From: Ulota crispa
Lineage: Eukaryota; Streptophyta; Bryopsida; Orthotrichales; Orthotrichaceae
Reading direction: 5' to 3'
Length of the DNA stretch: 64,000 nucleotides
Assembly (NCBI GenBank): GCA_963920765.1
Contig: OY987244.1
Coordinates: forward strand, 22,486,358 to 22,550,357
Positions 23,531-35,548 of this stretch are shown one piece after another. A model generated the notes under the pieces. The model was not told the origin of the DNA. It searched no databases and saw only the letters and a program-made list of their open reading frames with translations. A program made the position numbers and the translations under genes. Position 1 is the first letter of the stretch, and every line of letters begins with the position of its first letter.

Positions 23531-24479
23531 TTATTAACATACAACATTTATACAAAAGCAATGTCACTCCAACACTTGTTCTAATTTTTCATATGAAATC
23601 TACAATAAGGAAGAAGAAGGTTTTGAATATCAATATATAGAAAATTTCAACTCATACCAAAGGGGAGAAAGTTTTTACAAAAAACTATTCATTCAATTAT
23701 GCCATGCTAAAAGAGAGTTCATGTAAAATTACATTCCTTTTTGGTAAACTAGAAGACTTTGTGAAATGTACATAAAGCATGTCAATACTTGAACCACTTG
23801 ATGGCCAATTGGGTTTCAAAATAGACATTTAAATCATACTTAGAAGGAGAATATACACTCTAAAACTATAATATAGATTCTAGAACTTCATATCTTGTTC
23901 TATAGACTTGATAAGTAGAACCGATAGTATCTATTCATTAATTTTATAGATCTTATCTTCTTCTACATAAATTGAAGACTCAACAAAATAGAATCACACA
24001 TGAAGAACCTAGTTAGAGACTTTTGTTTTTTCAACAATAAGAGATTGAGGAAGAAAAAATTGAATGTTGAAGCTAAATTTAGCTTGAAACCTCTCCCAAA
24101 AACTCACCTTATAATATTCAAATCTGTGCCTTCTACAAAGTTTCAAACTTCTTGAAATTTCTTGGACACCAAAATTTAGTGCCTTGGGCATTCAAGGCTA
24201 AACACTAAACAATACAATGAAGTTCAACCTACCTAAAAAAAGAGAAAGCTTACCAATGTGATCATAGTCAAGTGAAATGCAATCATTTCTAGTATATCCT
24301 CAAAGCAACTATAACAATGATTGACTTGTGAATTATTCATATGCACCACTAGCAATACACTTAACTTGTTAAAATACTGAAGCAATCATGTTAGAGAATG
24401 ACCATGACTTTTTTGCATGCGAGGGTTGAATAGCTAGAACTTGGCTATGTTCAAATTTAGTGATTAGTAAATAGTAAAA
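23531..24479. other. AT-rich intergenic DNA, nothing recognised
   Basis: No gene, RNA or clear repeat was seen before the tandem array begins. Confidence 0.4.
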
Positions 24480-25880
24480 TGGAGGTGCCTCAGCAAACCA
24501 CCAAGAGCCTAGACATCCCTGACTAAGCTCCTAGAGATACGTTTGGCCACCTTCAAATTTCTTTAATGAGTGATTGGCCACCTCCAAAATTGCTAAAATG
24601 AATGCCTTTTGTGATGTACTTCACTTGCTACTTAAGTTGCAAAAATGGCCCAGTGCACCTCTAGAAGCTTAGTTGTCTAAATCTAAGCACCTAGGGGTGT
24701 GCCAACCATCTCCAAAGTGCACAAAAAAATTCCCTTTATCTTCATTAATTGTTGTGGTTGAAAAATTGGGGGTGATTGGACACATCCCAAGACCTCATTC
24801 TTGAAATAATGACCTCTTGAGGTATGCCCAGCCATCTCCAAAGTGCGCAAATAACCTCCATTTATCATTATTTTTTTGATGGTGAAAAACTTAGGGGTGG
24901 CTAGGCGCAACCCTAGGAGCTAATTAGTAGTCCAAGAATGAGCTCCTAAGGGTGTCCCCAACCATCTCCAAAATGCACAAATACATATTTTGTAATATTT
25001 ATTGGATTATGGTTGCAAAATTGGAGGTGGTTGGGCATTCCCCTAGGAACACCTTTGTCCAAGAATGTGCTCCTACGAGTGTGCACGACCACCCCCAATT
25101 TGCACAAACTCATGCCTTCGAATATTTATTTTTTCATGAATTTTTGCAAAATGGTTGCAATTTGGCACACCCATGGGAGCACATTGAACAAAGGTGCTCC
25201 TAGGGGTGTACCCAACCACAACCATTTTGCAAAAGTTCATGACTTTTATCATGTTCTTTCATGAATTTTTGCAAAATGATTTCAATTAAGTACACCTCTA
25301 GGAGCACCTTTGTCCACGAATGTGCTCCCACGGGTGTGCCCAATTGCAACCACTTTGCAAAAGTTCAAGACTTTTATTATGTTCTTTCATGAATTTTTGC
25401 AAAATGGTTGCAATTCGGCTCACCCATGGGAGCACATTCTTGAACAAAGGTGCTCCAAGGGGTGTGCCTAACTACAACCACTTTGCAAAGTTCATGAAAA
25501 ATTTAAAAATAAATCATGAATTTCTACAAATTGGTTGCATTTGGGCACACCCATAGGAGCACCTTCTTGGAAGAATGCGCTCCCATGGGTGTGCCCAGTT
25601 GCCACCATTTTGCAAAAATTCACGAACAAATACAATGTAATTTATGAATTTTTGCAAAATGGTTGCAATTGTGCACACCCATGGGAGCACATTATTCCAA
25701 GAAGGTGCTCCTAGGGGTGTGCCCAATTGCAACCATTTTGCAAAAGTTCATGACTTTTATTATGTTCTTTCATGAATTTGTGCAAATTAGGGGTGGTTGG
25801 GCACATCCGCAAGACCTCATTCTTCCAAGAATGAGCTCTTGGAGGTGTGCCCTACCCTCTCTTAAGTGCACAAATATATG
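24480..25880. repeat. Tandem array of about 128-bp imperfectly palindromic units
   Basis: The phrase GTGCTCCTAGGGGTGTGCCC and variants recur near 24690, 24812, 24941, 25065, 25194, 25323, 25451, 25577, 25706 and 25832, a period of about 128 bp. Within a unit, ATTGCAACCATTTTGCAAAA is mirrored by TTTTGCAAAATGGTTGCAAT, and GGGCACACCCATGGGAGCAC by its complement, so each monomer can fold on itself. The left copies (from about 24480) are more diverged, the central copies (25.06-25.78 kb) best preserved. Short frames on both strands are by-products. Confidence 0.8.
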
Positions 25881-28105
25881 TTCTCTATTTTTAATTTTTT
25901 TATGGTTAAAAATTTGGGAGTGGCTTAGCTGTCAATGCGTGAGCTTTTTGGATTGCATCTAGCCACCCTCTAGGCTTGATTTTATAATATTTGATTTCAT
26001 TGGTAGATGTTTGATTTAGACCACTAGAAGCACTTTGCAATGTCTATAGTTTTTGTCACTTTTTAGAAACACAAATGCCTTTTTTTTCTATCATATTTTT
26101 CCTCACAAAATTCAATCTTTTTTTAAGTAGAGTCCTTCAAGGATTAAAAAAATGTGTATTGTGGATTGTTGTCATATTTTTAATAGCAATTATGCATAGA
26201 ACCATATTGTCTTGGTACTACATTAAGTGTAAAGTGATGTAGTCTTTTGTATTTCAAGGTTGTCGTGTGATGGTTATTTGATTTTCTTAGAACTTTGACA
26301 AAATGATCAAAATGTACTTCACATAGTTTTTATTTTTACTAAGAAGCATTTGCAAGACTATCGCACAATTGTTGTTGTTTATTCTTATTCTGTTGATTCT
26401 AAGGTTAGTATTACAAGGCTTTGCAAAACTTATTGTATGTTGATAATGAAAGAGGAGATGAGCACAAGTTGACTACATTTGACTCTATCTTTTGATACCT
26501 CTTGCAACATGAGTCTTTTACATTTTTTCTTTTTTGATTTGTTGTTTTTATTTTATTTTACGTGTGTATAGTAATTAGTTAGTTGCATGGCTGGTTTTTT
26601 GGACACAAATATTTGGATTTATCCTCTTGGTGAAGGATTTGAAGGGGGTACAAAAATGCAATTTCTCTTTCAAATACAAAGAGACAATGGAGAAAGTAGG
26701 CTTGGACATTGCATGAGATTACAATTTCATGAACTTCACATGGATAAACAATTTAGGCATGCATGGCATTAGACCATGGCTCAGAGGACCATGGGTGAAA
26801 GATCTCAGGTTCATTAAGCTTCTCATTGAAGTCGTATTGCTTGAAAGTGATGTTATTTTGGATTGCACAACCTCAACTAGTACAATCACTAGTTGTATTG
26901 TTATATTTTTTGTATCCTTCTTTTTGTTTTCAACTTATTTTTGCTTAATGGTTTCTATTTTGTTTACAAGTGCGGCAGTTATAGCTTGTTGTAGTATAGA
27001 CCATCATATTTTGGAATTAGAGGAAAATGAAGATATTTTTGTTGCAGTATTAAAATCTATGATGCAGACCTTGTCAGCCATAGTAGATAAGGAGTAACCA
27101 TCTTCAATAGTGACTACAGAAGATCCAAATGATATCCATGTATTATCTCAAACATTTGCACAAAATTCTAATTTGGTAAGTAAGTCTTCATCTTTCATGA
27201 TTCTATTAAAATTTAATGTATTGTTTTATGTTTCAATTGACTTTAATATATTGAACGTATTTAAATAGTAATTGCGGTTTGATGACAACGGCAAGTTCTC
27301 TAACCAACACTATTAAGGACTTTTGAATTAGCCTAGATAAAAAAATTTCACAATCTTTGTATGCACAACAAATGGCCTCAGTGTTTGAAGCTTCTGATTC
27401 TTTAAACATAAATGTTGTTGTGATACTTATACTTTGAACAGCCATTTTTGAATTTATTGGTGGAATGGCTTATGACATAGAGCAGTCTTCTGACATGCCT
27501 AGTATTGATGACTCATCCAGTAAGTCCACTAAGACTTAGACATGAGAGACTATAATTCACAAAGTGGTCTGAGTATGGTTTTTTTATTATCTATACATAT
27601 TTGTGTTTTGTGGCTACATATTTCTTTCTTGCATTTGTTAGTTTATTTAATTATTATATGCTTTATGTAAGTCTACAACAAATTTGAAAAATTTGATTAA
27701 GATGTTCAATTTGTTTCATATATTCTACAAGTTCCCTTACAATATGACCTACTTATTATTTCATATTTGTACGAAAGTTCCACGGTCATAGGTATTTCAC
27801 TCAAAAATTTACTTAAAAAGTTTCCCACTCATGGGCTCTTAGGCTCACAAGCTCATGCTCACAGGCTCGTCTGCTAGCAACCCTGTCTCCCATCCTTGTC
27901 TGGCTTTTGGACGTCTAGGGTCTCCATGGGAGTTGGCCCTAACTCTAGCCAAGCCTAGAATGGGAGCTTGCAAGGTTTCCAAACTGATTTGGACTCTTAT
28001 GAAACAAATGTAAAAACTGACCTATTACAAAATGTTTGTTTCAAAAAAAATTGGGGCTTGTCCACAATCTGATGTATTCCGTGTGCACCTACTCTATATG
28101 AATTA
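25881..28105. other. Intergenic with possible transposon remnants
   Basis: A frame at 26587-26772 contains YPLGEGFEGGTKMQF, vaguely like the start of BED-type zinc fingers in plant hAT-like transposases, but the following Cys/His pattern is absent. A second frame (26729-27097) is hydrophobic and unrecognised. CTCACAAGCTCATG-type text near 27850 is inverted relative to about 22790. I do not call a gene. Confidence 0.25.
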
Positions 28106-28140
28106 CAATAAATAGTGCATCTAGGATGCCTTAACAACTA

Positions 28141-28442
28141 CATCAAATAGTGCATTTAGGTTGCCACAACAATTAGGTTGCCTTACCTTTGAAAGTTACC
28201 TCATGACCCACTACTTGCCCACTTGGAAGTACATTGAACTCTTTATGTATTAAAATTTCACTTGGTTTACAACTTGGATGTTGTCAGTTTGTGTTTCTAT
28301 AGCTTTGTAATAGTTGTCAAATATTTTAAAAGTCATTTATCACTATAATTATTGATAAAATCTATTGTAGTACCAGTAAGTATTTAAATAGTGCGGAATG
28401 TCAAGAAATTAGTATGGGGAAACCTGAACTCACTATTTGGTG
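28141..28442. mobile_element. 302-bp MITE nested in an older copy of its own family
   Basis: TA flanks at 28139-28140 and 28443-28444. Ends read CATCAAATAGTGCATTTAGG and CTCACTATTTGGTG. Removing it restores 'aacaacTAgggtcc', which aligns with 'aacaatTAggttgcc' in its siblings, and this supports the TA duplication. Confidence 0.75.
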
Positions 28443-28601
28443 TAGGGTCCCATACATTGGAAAGTTACCTCATGACTAATCTCTTAGTCATTTGGAGGCA
28501 TATTAGACTATTTAAATACTAAAATTTCACATGATTTACAACTTAGACGTGACTAGTTTGGTTTTTTACAACGTCTTGCCAAACCCTTTAAATTTTGTTA
28601 A

Positions 28602-29505
28602 CCCCTAAAGGACCATGGCCTTTATTTTGTCAAAAGACACTCAAAATTGCCACCTCTATGGCAAAGAGTAAAAAAGTTTTAAAATCACGCATTTTGCATA
28701 TCTGACCGTAGGATCTTGTGCTAGACTACTATAAGAATGTGTCATACAAAACTCAAGAACTTTGACTGCTTAGATTGGAAGATATATGCGTTTAAAGTGT
28801 AAAAGAAAACTTTTTTTGTACCTTGCTTGACTAGATATTTTAACTTTGAACATTTTTAACTTAAACTTTTTGCACCACAAAAATTGGAATTCTATTTTTG
28901 CATGGTGGGAAGTTGAGTTGGGAATCTTGGGAATTAAAAAAAAAAAAATACTTAATTTTCATTCTTTAAAAAAACATTAGGTAGAAGAAAGTACAAGATT
29001 GAACAAAAACATAAATTGCTTAAAACCCTGCAATGGAATTGAAACGCAATAATCCCAATGGTGAGATTGTTCTAGAAAGCAAACTTCACCCTCTCCAACA
29101 AGTTTTTTTGAAAAAATGTTAAACCTGCATTCAAAATGAAGTTTATAAGTTATTTTTTCAAAAAGATGCTTGAGTTGCCCAAGAAACAAGATTGTCCATA
29201 AGTTTCTCAATGGAATGAATCAAAACTTTGGATGTAGATAAAGATATAATCTATAAGAAAAAAATTAATTTTTTTTTCAAGTTTTTATAAGAATTTTTTT
29301 TGCTACCCCTAGTCCCCAAAGTTGTGCTTATTTGGGCATAACTTTTGCTCCCTGGCATCAATTGGAAGAAAAATTATATTCCCCAATAGCTAATGTGTTT
29401 TTCTATTTTCAAAAAAAGTTTCAAAAAATTAGGACAAAAATTGAGGCCGTAAGTACCTGCCTGAAATCCCATTTATCCCTCATAGGGACAATGGTTCTTT
29501 AGGGG
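28602..29505. mobile_element. TTAA-flanked 904-bp element, piggyBac-like termini
   Basis: TTAA (28598-28601) precedes CCCCTAAAGGACCATGG. The right end CAATGGTTCTTTAGGGG is followed by TAAA, a one-base variant of TTAA. It is the same family as 18322-19247. A minus-strand 77-codon frame inside has no recognisable motif. Confidence 0.7.
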
Positions 29506-29615
29506 TAAATAGCATTAATTATTGGAGAAATTTACTGTATCATCAGCAAGTCTTTAAATAGTGCAAATATCAAAAAATTAGTGTGGGAGTTGTCCCAAAT
29601 GCAATATTTAGCGTA

Positions 29616-30156
29616 CCGCATACGAACTACCATTCCTGAGAAGTCCGGTTTCTGCCTTTCTGGTATAGTATCAGGAATGGATGAAATCGGTAGATCTAGA
29701 TGGAATCAGTCTAACAAATGAATTGCTGATTTCGATGCAGAATCACACCTCAAAGTACCATCAGGTACCTTCTCCTCTTCATTAATGACATTCTCGCGCT
29801 CTTAAAGATAGAAGCCAAAAGAGACCTACAAAGGGGGGGAATGCATGACATGCAGTCCACTGGGTGACTGGGCTCTCTCGCGCAGGGATTTTGGAATTGC
29901 ACGTGTTTCAAGAGGTTGCCGAACATGTTGGCGCTCTCTTATATTTAGGCAAATTATATAGTTCCTAATTTCATGTTTCCAATTAAGGAAACAATCTTTT
30001 GTTGACTTCTGAGTAAATGCGGCAAGAACAGACTGAATAGTAACAACCTCGGTGTATGATTGCGGTTATTAGTACTACTCCCCACTCGGCTGGGTGCTAA
30101 AATAGCCCTGGTTTCGTGCTCTTCCGTCGATGTGGGGCCAGCAAAGAAAAGTTCTG
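29616..30156. other. GC-richer intergenic patch
   Basis: The base composition is less AT-rich than the surroundings, but no reading frame or RNA gene is recognisable. Confidence 0.35.
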
Positions 30157-30160
30157 ATAA

Positions 30161-31073
30161 CCCCTAAATGACCGAGCAAAGTTTTCACCCAAAACTCTTC
30201 AAAACTGCCATTTTTAGAGGATCAACCAAATTTGAAAACAAAAACATTTTTATGCATAGGTGACCATAGGATCTTGTAGAAGAATGGTTATAGAAGATGT
30301 GGAAAAAAATTTACAATTATCCACCATGGGGATTGGAAGTTAGAAAGGTTTGAATATTCAAAAACATCTTGTGAAAAACCGGGCAGCTATCCTTTAGAAA
30401 GTGAAATTCCTAAGGAAAAAAGGCCATGTGGGTGGTGCTTCTCTAATTCCTTATTCCACTTACGTAAAGTACATGTCAAAAAAGTTTCAAATCATTTGGA
30501 ATTGTACAACATATGGAAAAAAATTAGTAAGTAAAACAAAGTAAAGAATGTTTCAAAACATTAGATTGTTAATAATTTAATTATGGAAATGAAAAATGCC
30601 AATCCCAATGGTCATAATGTTGTCATAATCAATATTCATCCTTTAGTTTTGTTCTTTTTCCAAAATGCTGAATATTGAGTAAAATAAAGAACTTCAAAGT
30701 TAATTTTGGAGTAGAGAATCCAAAACTGCCTGTAAACAAAAAATCCTCATAACTTTCATCTTGTTGATCCAGACGGAATAGTTCAAAACTTCCAACATTC
30801 ACATGAATCTCCTTAACCCATTTGAAATTTTTGTTTTTGAAACAAACAATTTTTGGAAATCTGCCTAAGCTGCCCGCTGAACATAAAAAGCAACATATTA
30901 GACCATAAATTTTTACTCATAATTCCAAATGTCATGAAATTTAATGCATATGAAAGATAAACCTTATCCCCACATTCTGCTAAGATTTCAGCCTAAAATA
31001 TGAAAAGCTCCAATCACAGGTACTTGCCCAAAGTCGCTATGTTTCTAAAAAATGGGGTCTAATCCTTTAGGGG
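30161..31073. mobile_element. 913-bp piggyBac-like element in an ATAA site
   Basis: Ends CCCCTAAATGACC and AATCCTTTAGGGG are inverted repeats. The flanking tetranucleotide is ATAA on both sides (30157-30160 and 31074-31077) rather than TTAA, so the four-base duplication is visible even at a non-canonical target. Confidence 0.65.
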
Positions 31074-31592
31074 ATAAGCTCTGATTCATGCCAGGATAAA
31101 ATGTAAGATTTCTGAGATAATTACCATCAGGAGACCAAATTGGTGAACTTTGAATTCACTTTTAGATGCAGAGACCCTGATTTAGTAGAGAATTACGGAG
31201 GAGGATACAACTGAACAAGGCCTATATAAGGTGCAGATTATTGCTTTTACTCTTGTTTGTAGAAAAAGCTGAGATTTGCAACCCTGGCCAGTGGGCAGTT
31301 TGGGCACTCATCGACGTATGTGCAGTAAACTGAGCCCTAAATTAAGAGGCTAATTTTTCCCACGACTTTTGTTTATTTACTTTTTGTGGAATTTTACTGA
31401 CTGACCTACCACGGACCCTACCATGGAATTGAATAGCTGTAGACTTCGGTGTGTCACTGTGCAGTTTTATACGTGGCCTGGTTATTGTTACAAGAATCAT
31501 AGTCTTTGACCTTAATTTAACACCTTTTGGTCAAAATCGGTAACCTATGTGTAGTTTATATAATTAACTGAACCGACAAATATCACTGTTAA

Positions 31593-32571
31593 CCCTTTAG
31601 AGACCACCGAACCATATTTTGGTTCAGCAGAGTGGTTTTTGGTCTATAGAGTAAAATTGTTCAATAATTTGGAAATTGTTCTAGAAGAATATTTGTTATC
31701 ACAAGTATGTTGCATCTAATCAAAAAATGATAATGGAATTGGGAATGCGTGTTGATAAAAAATGATGTTTATACAGCATGGCCTCAAAACATGTATCCAT
31801 ATTTGGTCAAAGATGGATCAAAGCAACAATACAATACATCAAACATCCAAAAAGAATCCCATGTTTCAATTGTGCGGTCTTAAAAAATTTCAACTTGCCT
31901 AACCCCTCAACGTCCCAAGTATCACAGAATACACAGGGAATGGAGCAAGTTTTTTGATGTTGGGGCGTTGAGGGGTTAAGAAATACGCTTGTATTGTTTC
32001 TCTATATGGTATTAGTATAGTTATAGTATTTGAAGATCTATTGAAATTGGGCAATCATTTCATCTTTAAAATTTGTCATTCTACATTTGAGGCCAATTCT
32101 TGATTGTTTTCATTGATTGGATTTTCCATATCATTTATCAAATTTCTTATAGAGTTGTTTTAGGGTAGGCAATAAAGTGGTTTTTTACCCTTTTTCCACT
32201 TAGCTACACTTTATGATAGTTATTTTTATTCACTTTGTGTGAAACTAGTCTTATTGGAAAGGTGGTAAACCCTGCTTTCTAGAAATATAAGGCTCTTCTC
32301 AAGCAAAGCTTGTACAAAGCATGAAGATCCAAAACCACACAAGTATGCAAATCTAAATATTTCCCACCTACATCTCACATAATCGTTATAATATTTCACC
32401 TCCAAAGGTAGATCTAGTTGAAATTTTGATGGATTACAGCAAATAAGGTGTTCTTCCCATTTGTACAATTGGATTATGCAAACTAGGTCCACATTTGATT
32501 CAACCACACATTTTAGTTTACTACCTTAATCTCTTGTGAATTTTGTGAAAATGTGCGTGGTCTTTAAAGGG
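31593..32571. mobile_element. TTAA-flanked 979-bp element, second terminal subfamily
   Basis: TTAA flanks at 31589-31592 and 32572-32575. Termini are CCCTTTAGAGACCAC and GTGGTCTTTAAAGGG. A 93-codon minus frame (32226-32507) is present but unrecognised. It contains the tiny element at 31903-31975. Confidence 0.7.
31903..31975. mobile_element. 73-bp minimal TTAA-type element nested in another
   Basis: Termini CCCCTCAACGTCCCAA and TTGGGGCGTTGAGGGG; flanks CTAA at left and TTAA at right. It is mostly terminal repeat with about 40 bp between. Confidence 0.6.
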
Positions 32572-32712
32572 TTAAACTTGCCAAGACTTCAAGTTTGATA
32601 CAACACCATGTTCATAATTTTAGCTGTGAAAAATAAATTCAGTTGGAATTTTTAGCTAGACTTAGCTCACATACAAGAATAGAGTGCTAACCTATTAAAG
32701 GAAAATTGCTAA

Positions 32713-33439
32713 GGGAAAATTTCATGGATACCCCTGAAGTTTGCAGTTATTTCTCAGATACCCCGCTTTTTCAGAAATTTCGCAGACACCCTTGGACCAG
32801 ATTTTCAAGTGATTTTTTTTTTGGTTGTGCATGCCACTTTCCTTATTCCTTGCGTGCTTGCGTAATAAGAAAGAAGTAATGTGTACACAAAGGAAGAAGG
32901 GAAGTGACATGCACAACAAAAAAACGCCTGAGAATTTTGGGTATTTCTGATATTTCTAAAAAAGTAAGGGTATCTATGAAATTAGGGGATTGATATGTCT
33001 ACCACACCCTTTCAGCTATTCTACCACATCTCTAGGGTAAATTTTAGATTTCTACCATCAAAAAGTTGAATTTGAGAATTTGGAATTCAGATTTGGATTT
33101 ACAAACCGTAATTTAGCCTAGAATCATAAAAAGGTTCTAATTGAACAACACCCAATGAAAGGGCTTGTCTTTTTTAAAAACAAAAGTTAAAGTAACGCTT
33201 TTCTCTTGAGCTAAGCTTTTTCATTGGGTGTTGTTCAATTAAAACCTTTTTTTATGGTTCTAGACAAAATCAAGGTCTGTAAGTCCAAATCTGAATTCCA
33301 AATTCTCAAATTAAACTATTTGATGGTAGAAATCTAAAATTTACCCCGGGGGTGTGGTAGAATAACTGAAAGGGTGTGGTAGACATATCAATCCCCATGA
33401 AATTATTGCAAACTTTAGGGGTATCCATGAAAATTTCTC
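32713..33439. mobile_element. Fold-back MITE with 9-bp duplication, split by another
   Basis: AATTGCTAA flanks both sides (32704-32712 and 33440-33448). Outer arms match the 23208-23521 family (CATGGATACCCCTGAAGTTT and CTTTAGGGGTATCCATGAAA). The element at 32985-33396 was inserted inside it. Confidence 0.85.
32985..33396. mobile_element. 412-bp fold-back MITE nested in 32713-33439
   Basis: Perfect 9-bp target duplication ATGAAATTA at 32976-32984 and 33397-33405. Ends GGGGATTGATATGTCTACCA and TGGTAGACATATCAATCCCC are perfect inverted repeats, and arms of about 180 bp pair (for example CATTGGGTGTTGTTCAATTA). Relatives lie at 56990-57399 and 62551-62938. Confidence 0.9.
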
Positions 33440-33797
33440 AATTGCTAAATCCACCACACTTTCTGTTCAATCTACTACATTACATCATGTTTAGAAGTTT
33501 CATAAAGAAAAAAAAGGGTGAATTACATATTTTTTGGATAACCATTTAATATTGATGCCAAATATTCTTATTTAATATTATATGATCTCAAAGTTATGAA
33601 GTTTAAGCCAAATAAACAAATGAAAAAAGAAAAAAGAAAAGTGCATAAAGAAAAGAAAGAAGAAAAGAACGAAGAAGCGGTGGCGATGCTCTTAGACTTG
33701 ATGTCTCAGCTGAAAGGAAAATCTTATAAGGAGCCAACATATTCCTTCTTAAGAAATTCTTAGGTCTCCACGGATGACTGCTCGACTTTGCTCGACT

Positions 33798-34070
33798 TAG
33801 ATGGCATGCCGTTTTGTGAGGCCAAAGTAGAAAATCTCAGCTTTTTCTAAAAATAAGGGTAAAAATAATAATTTGCCCCTATATGGGAGTTGGTCAATTT
33901 TGTCTTTTTTTGTGGTTTTAAATTTAATAGAATCTCTAAAATTTAGGTGTGAATTTAAAATTCTCAAATTCAATCCGCTCGATGGTGTTATAGTATTTCT
34001 CACATTTTTTGGCTGAAAGTGAAAAAGATGAGATTTTCCACATTGGTCCCACAAAATGGCATGCCATCTA
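33798..34070. mobile_element. 273-bp fold-back element
   Basis: TAGATGGCATGCC at the left and GGCATGCCATCTA at the right are perfect inverted repeats; pairing continues inward (AAAATCTCAGCTTTTTC against GAAAAAGATGAGATTTT). The target duplication was not resolved. Confidence 0.7.
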
Positions 34071-34419
34071 ATTGTGACCTTGGGATGACAAGGTCATTTG
34101 ATCCTACCATAGGTGGGTGTATTATGGTGGTCGTGAATAATATTTTGGTCTTGCAAGCACCATGTACCTTGTTTTGCAGTGTGGGACAGGTGGAGTAGTT
34201 CAGCTTTTTCCCATTTCAATGTTTTTGAGATTTCAAAATTTTACCATCTAAAAATTGAATTTGAGAACATTGAAATCATATTTAGATTTAGAGACCTTGC
34301 TTTAGTGCTAAGAACTTGGAGGAAATTATAATTGAACAAAAAAAATAAGGGACAAATTATTATTACTACCCTTTCTTGAAAATTAACCTGCTGCACATAC
34401 TAAGATGCATGACACTTAT

Positions 34420-34537
34420 GGTATGTTCACACTTGATATTAGGAGGGATATTAGCAATATGAATACAATCTAAGGGTGTGTCCAAATGCATCTAATTTTC
34501 CTCGTCTAATACTCCTAGTACCAAGTGTGAACATACC
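34420..34537. mobile_element. 118-bp short MITE, possibly Tourist-like
   Basis: GGTATGTTCACACTTG at the left is mirrored by CAAGTGTGAACATACC at the right, a perfect 16-bp pair. The GG-start resembles PIF/Harbinger-type termini, but no clear TWA duplication is visible. Confidence 0.6.
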
Positions 34538-34676
34538 TTGAGAGGACCAAAATATTCTGATCCTAGGATGGTAAGCACCCCATAGCTGCCCAAATTTTAG
34601 ACTCGTGACTGCCACATTGATATGCTAAGGCCAAAGCCACTAAATCATTTGGCATGTGCCTTTTTGAAACATAGGT

Positions 34677-35548
34677 TGTACAGTCGGGTTCATTAGTCTT
34701 ACGAACTGCCGTTTTGAGGCATTCATATTTTTTAATGGAGTACGGATGGTGTATTTTTGTCCAAAAATTTATCATTGCATCCTTACGTTATCCCAATCAA
34801 GCATACCAAATATCAATTTCAGAAAAGCAAAATTTCATTTGTGGTGAAATTTTTAAGCAAAATTTCATGGTTTTACATGGTATTTTATTAAAAACAATTG
34901 GTGATGAATTTTTGAGATTTGATTTCATGGGTACAAAGGAAACATCCATATGCACATCTTCCACGCTAAAAAATATCCTCTTAAGTAACAAAAATTTGAT
35001 CAATAAAAGATTCAATGAAACTTGTGATAGGCCCAAATCTTGAAAATACATATCTTTATTTTTTAACTAGCTTTTCATGAAGTAAACAAGATATCATGTT
35101 CAAATATACAAACTTAGTCACAATATTTGAGTCAAACAACAAAATTTGATATTCATAAAATAAAATAAAAATTCAAGATTTGGGCCTATCACAAGTTTCA
35201 TTGAGTCTCTTATTGATCAAATTTTTGTTACTTAAGAGGATATTTTTTTAGCATGGAAGATGTGCATATGGATGTTTCCTTTGTACCCATGAAATCAAAT
35301 CTCAAAAATTCATCACCAATTGTTTTTAATAAAATATCATGTAAAATCATGAAATTTTGTTTTAAAATTTCACCACAAATAAAGTTTTGCTTTTCTGAAA
35401 TTGATATTTGGTATGCTCGATTGGGATTACGTAAGGATGCAATGATAAGTTTTTGGACAAAAATACACCATCCGTATTCCAAGTTTCATTAAAAAATATG
35501 AATGCCTTAAAACAGCAGTTCGTAAGACTAATGGACCCGACTGTACAT
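34677..35548. repeat. 870-bp palindrome with about 370-bp arms
   Basis: The left arm (about 34677-35050) is repeated inverted at about 35180-35548 with high identity: GTACAGTCGGGTTCATTAGT against ACTAATGGACCCGACTGTAC at the outer ends, and AAGATTTGGGCCTATCACAA near the roughly 120-bp loop. Mirror reading frames in both arms (about 80 codons) are consequences of the palindrome. It may be a fold-back transposon; no clear target duplication was found. Confidence 0.8.

Larger units (their letters stand above)
28106..29613. mobile_element. Composite TA-flanked MITE containing two later insertions
   Basis: The outer ends (CAATAAATAGTGCATCTAGG after TA at 28104-28105; AAATGCAATATTTAGCG before TA at 29614-29615) are a diverged copy of the 302-bp family. 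A younger 302-bp copy (28141-28442) and a 904-bp TTAA element (28602-29505) interrupt it. The remaining outer pieces (28106-28138, 28445-28597, 29506-29613) together read like one family member. Confidence 0.65.

Noticed and set aside
24683..25962. CRISPR-like or peptide-repeat gene in the 24.5-25.9 kb array
   Set aside because: Units are about 128 bp, palindromic and without separate spacers; frames exist on both strands at once, as expected of a palindromic satellite.
34797..35482. Two similar 84-codon minus-strand frames
   Set aside because: They are mirror products of the 870-bp palindrome, not a duplicated gene.
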